Of a stretch of 64,000 nt of DNA, positions 61,603 to 64,000 are shown in pieces (positions within the stretch are counted from its first letter, which is position 1; each line of letters begins with the position of its first letter). The notes under the pieces were generated by a model. The model saw only the letters and a program-made list of their open reading frames with translations, made no database searches and was not told where the DNA came from. Made by a program: the position numbers and the translations under genes. Location: contig JAYWVB010000076.1 of the NCBI GenBank assembly GCA_039881045.1, positions 1-64,000 on the forward strand, given 5' to 3'. This DNA comes from Chaetomium olivaceum (taxonomy: Eukaryota; Ascomycota; Sordariomycetes; Sordariales; Chaetomiaceae).

Positions 61603-62181
61603 GGTGGTGCGTGCGCGCGATCGCAGAGTTCTTGGCAGTGACCTCAGTGCGTGCGATTATGTGATGGTGGTGAACTTGTTCCGTTCCGAAGGTCACGTGG
61701 GGTTGTTCAGAAAAACCCTATGTGCCCCACTTTTTACCAAGAACGCCCAGAGTTGAATGACTGCTTGCAGCAAGGGCGCCAAGGCCAAGAGAGTCGACAG
61801 TGCAGCGCTGAACAAGAAAGATGCCAAGGACGACAAAAGATGGGAACAAAACAAAGTGCAGAAAAATCGTCCCAACTTTGGTGTGTAAACTGGCGTCTTT
61901 TGCTCGCTATTCTGGTGATGCAAAGGGGAAAATCGATCAACATTTCAGTTCAGCAGAACAGCGGGCCGTTCTGTCTTTATTACGCCTTCTCTCTCATGGC
62001 AGTAACATTGGCGGAGGTCTTGGCAGGTGCTTGGCAGCCTGGGCCTCGGATGCCAAGCAAATCTCATTGGCTGGTGGAGGGGTCTTCGGGCCGCCCGGGT
62101 ACTGATTGTTTGGGAAGGGAGGGTGCAGACACGCAGCCTTTTGCCTGCAATGACGCCTCGACTTAACAGAGCGACTTAAGT

Positions 62182-62236
62182 GCCAAGATATGCCAAGGGC
62201 AGCCAAGGGGCCACCAAGCCAGAGCCAAGGCTTGGT
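62182..62236. promoter_or_regulatory. Helically phased GCCAAG run 1
   Basis: CCAAG cores start at 62183, 62193, 62203, 62214 and 62225 (spacing 10, 10, 11, 11), all in one orientation. The fourth is ACCAAG. An inverted CTTGG follows at 62231. Confidence 0.7.
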
Positions 62237-63550
62237 ATTTGTAGGAGATGTCTTGGCAGAACTCCTTGCCCCCCAGCGCCCTTGCCTCTTGGTCACACGC
62301 TCGCTTTGCCCAGCCTGCCCAGAAATGCCCAGCTGCTCATGCGGTCCCTCATCCACGCTCCACTGTGTGCTTGCTTGACCAAATCGAGCCATTCCTCGGC
62401 CCACCAGGAGCGGGTTTGGTTCTTTCTGTTGTTGGTCGGTTTCCACTGAATGGGTCGCGTCGGGCATCCATTCCCCTCCTTGAAAAAAAGAAGAAAATTC
62501 GTCAAAGAAACAAATCGAGGCAAGAAGAACATCGAGTGGCCGAGGAAGGGTCCCCCTCGGGTTGCCGTTTGCAAGTTTGATTTGACTGACGTGGACTCGG
62601 AGGGCAAACAGAATCCGACTACCAACTCGACTCTCAACGCGACAAGCTCCCGCGTAAGAAACTCGCGAATTCACAACTGATGCCAAGCTTTGCCAGCCGG
62701 GCCAAGAGATCAACCCTCCGCGTGCCAAGCACTTGGCGACCCGTCTTCCCCGACTCCCGTTGTCCCTTCAGCGAATACCATCAGCTTGGGTCCAACACAG
62801 CCCCCTTTTCGCTTGGAACCTTCATTTCAGCACCGGTTGAACAATCCCGCTGAGCAGGCGGGGGCCGGCCAAGACTGTCAGCCCCTCGACTCCCGCCCAG
62901 CTTCGGCGGCTCGAGAAGGTGCTTGTGCGAGTCAAGCCGGGCAAACAACACGTGGTTGGACGTTGAACCGTCGTGTCTATCTTGACGCCTTGCTGCGTAG
63001 ACTACCCAGGCTGCATTCGTACACAGTATGGTCAATGGGCCGACTCGTTCAGCCGCCCCTACCGTCTCTGCTTGCCACCGCTGGTTATCAAGTGGCGCGG
63101 CTCATGGCATGCCAGAGGTCAGACAAGCAATTGGGCCCGTTGATTGTTAACTGTATGGAGGCACCGAGATCACCCGCAGGATCCGCCATGACATGATGTG
63201 ATACCGACGACCAGCACCAAAGAAAACCCCCACCGTTGAACCCCTCCTTGTGACCCACCATTACAACAATTACCCGCCAAGCACGCTGACACGTGAATAT
63301 CTTGGAAAGGGGGTTACCGTGTCAGCACACCGAAACCAAGCAGGATTCAGGGGGTTTTCGAGAATAGTCATACTGTGCATCTCGATCCCGTTGCCTAGAA
63401 GGCGTTGCATCTGCCTTGCCGCAGAGTCGCTGCCTCCCGTTGTCATCATCGATTAGGTGATGGAGTGTAGGACGGACGGCGCGGAGAGAGCCCCCCGATT
63501 TCCTCATCTCGTCTGGGTAAGTCACTATCAACGACAGCCCTCACCTCCAT

Positions 63551-63664
63551 CTTGGCGGTCTCTTGGTCCTTCTTGGCCCCTCCTTGGCCGCTCTTGGCCT
63601 GATCTTGGCGAGCGGTCTGGGCCAAGAGCCACCGAGCTTCCCCCAGGTTTCTTGGCCCCTTGGC
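63551..63664. promoter_or_regulatory. Helically phased CTTGGC run 2
   Basis: CTTGG cores start at 63551, 63562, 63572, 63583, 63593 and 63604 (spacing 11, 10, 11, 10, 11), in the opposite orientation to run 1. The one at 63562 is CTTGGT. Further sites follow at 63621 (inverted), 63651 and 63659. Confidence 0.7.
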
Positions 63665-63727
63665 CCGGTTCGCCAACCCTTCCGGCTGCCGTTGCCCAGG
63701 AACAAATGGAACTTGAACTCCGGGCTC

Positions 63728-63765
63728 CCAAGAAAATCCCAAGAAAATCCCAAGGAATCCCCAAG
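63728..63765. promoter_or_regulatory. 11-bp CCCAAG repeat, run 3
   Basis: CCAAG cores start at 63728, 63739, 63750 and 63761, exactly 11 bp apart. All are CCCAAG, so they are weaker matches to the PacC consensus, and the intervals (AAAAT, GAAT) are A-rich. Confidence 0.65.
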
Positions 63766-64000
63766 ACCCAAAGGAGCGGGAACGCCTTGGCGCCGGCGAC
63801 AGGAACAAGCTCTGTTGTGTCGTCATAGCTTGCTTGGTACGGGAAAGCTTAATGTTGGCATTGCGGAGAACAAACATAAACAGAGTAACGGCTTGGATTA
63901 CTACCATACAATGACTTTTTTTCCTCAAACACCGCGAGTGCGCAGCTTAACACACCCCTGGCTAAAAATAACCGAACTCCAAAAGAAAATAAGTCGTTGA

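Larger units (their letters stand above)
61603..64000. promoter_or_regulatory. pacC upstream region with a dense array of PacC sites
   Basis: No gene is recognisable upstream of pacC to the window end. The region has 27 copies of GCCAAG or its complement CTTGGC between 61631 and 63791. Starts are 61631, 61778, 61784, 61823, 62019, 62030, 62052, 62182, 62192, 62202, 62224, 62252, 62682, 62701, 62724, 62732, 62868, 63276, 63551, 63572, 63583, 63593, 63604, 63621, 63651, 63659 and 63786. Ten of them extend to TGCCAAG, the Rim101 consensus. About one would be expected by chance in this length. Binding is not shown, but the known autoregulation of pacC in Aspergillus fits. Confidence 0.75.

Noticed and set aside
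63446..63928. 160-codon minus-strand open frame near the window end
   Set aside because: It is produced by the CTTGG/CCAAG runs; their 10-11 bp period is not a multiple of three, as a coding repeat would be.
61603..64000. A second gene within the pacC upstream region
   Set aside because: Short open frames occur, but none has splice logic or a recognisable domain.

Overview
This is a gene-dense piece of a filamentous ascomycete chromosome (Pezizomycotina; most likely Sordariomycetes, probably Sordariales). The evidence is short introns (about 50-200 bp) with GTRAGT-like donors and CTAAC/CTGAC branch sites, GC-rich third codon positions, and a gene set typical of that group: PacC, Ku80, Stb3, a DUF3602 protein and a GH76 mannanase. 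I recognise 21 protein-coding genes, about one per 3 kb. I saw no rRNA, tRNA, CRISPR or intact transposon. Exon coordinates were worked out by hand from splice signals and reading-frame arithmetic. Layout, left to right: an ING/PHD chromatin protein (-), a bactofilin-like protein (-), a polytopic membrane protein of unknown function (-), a C2H2 zinc-finger protein (-), a DUF3602 GRGGAGN-repeat protein (+) followed by Pam18/Tim14 (+), a Gfd2/YDR514C-like DEDDh nuclease (-), Ku80 (-) divergent from a TMEM205-like membrane protein (+), an orphan small protein (-), a DUF1295 membrane reductase-like protein (-) divergent from DNA topoisomerase III (+), and Stb3 (+). Then comes a 4.2-kb gene-free, TA-rich tract, a MYND-like/SET protein (-), a p-nitrophenylphosphatase-type HAD phosphatase (-), 6-phosphogluconolactonase (+), a secreted GH76 enzyme (-), a proline-rich protein with a cysteine cluster (+), a Ser/Thr/Pro-rich protein (+), and the pH-response regulator PacC (-). 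These are unlinked housekeeping and regulatory genes. I see no biosynthetic cluster, defence island or mobile element. Two things stand out. First, the 2.4 kb upstream of pacC carries 27 copies of the PacC/Rim101 core GCCAAG by hand count, roughly one per 90 bp. Several of these lie in runs spaced 10-11 bp apart, one helical turn. This looks like a phased, extremely dense autoregulatory array and may continue past the window end. Second, nine of the genes read correctly only if one or more single bases are missing from the sequence. There are about 14 such places, every one consistent with loss of one base and most in G/C runs, while the other genes are intact. The most economical reading is uncorrected deletion errors in the assembly rather than gene decay.
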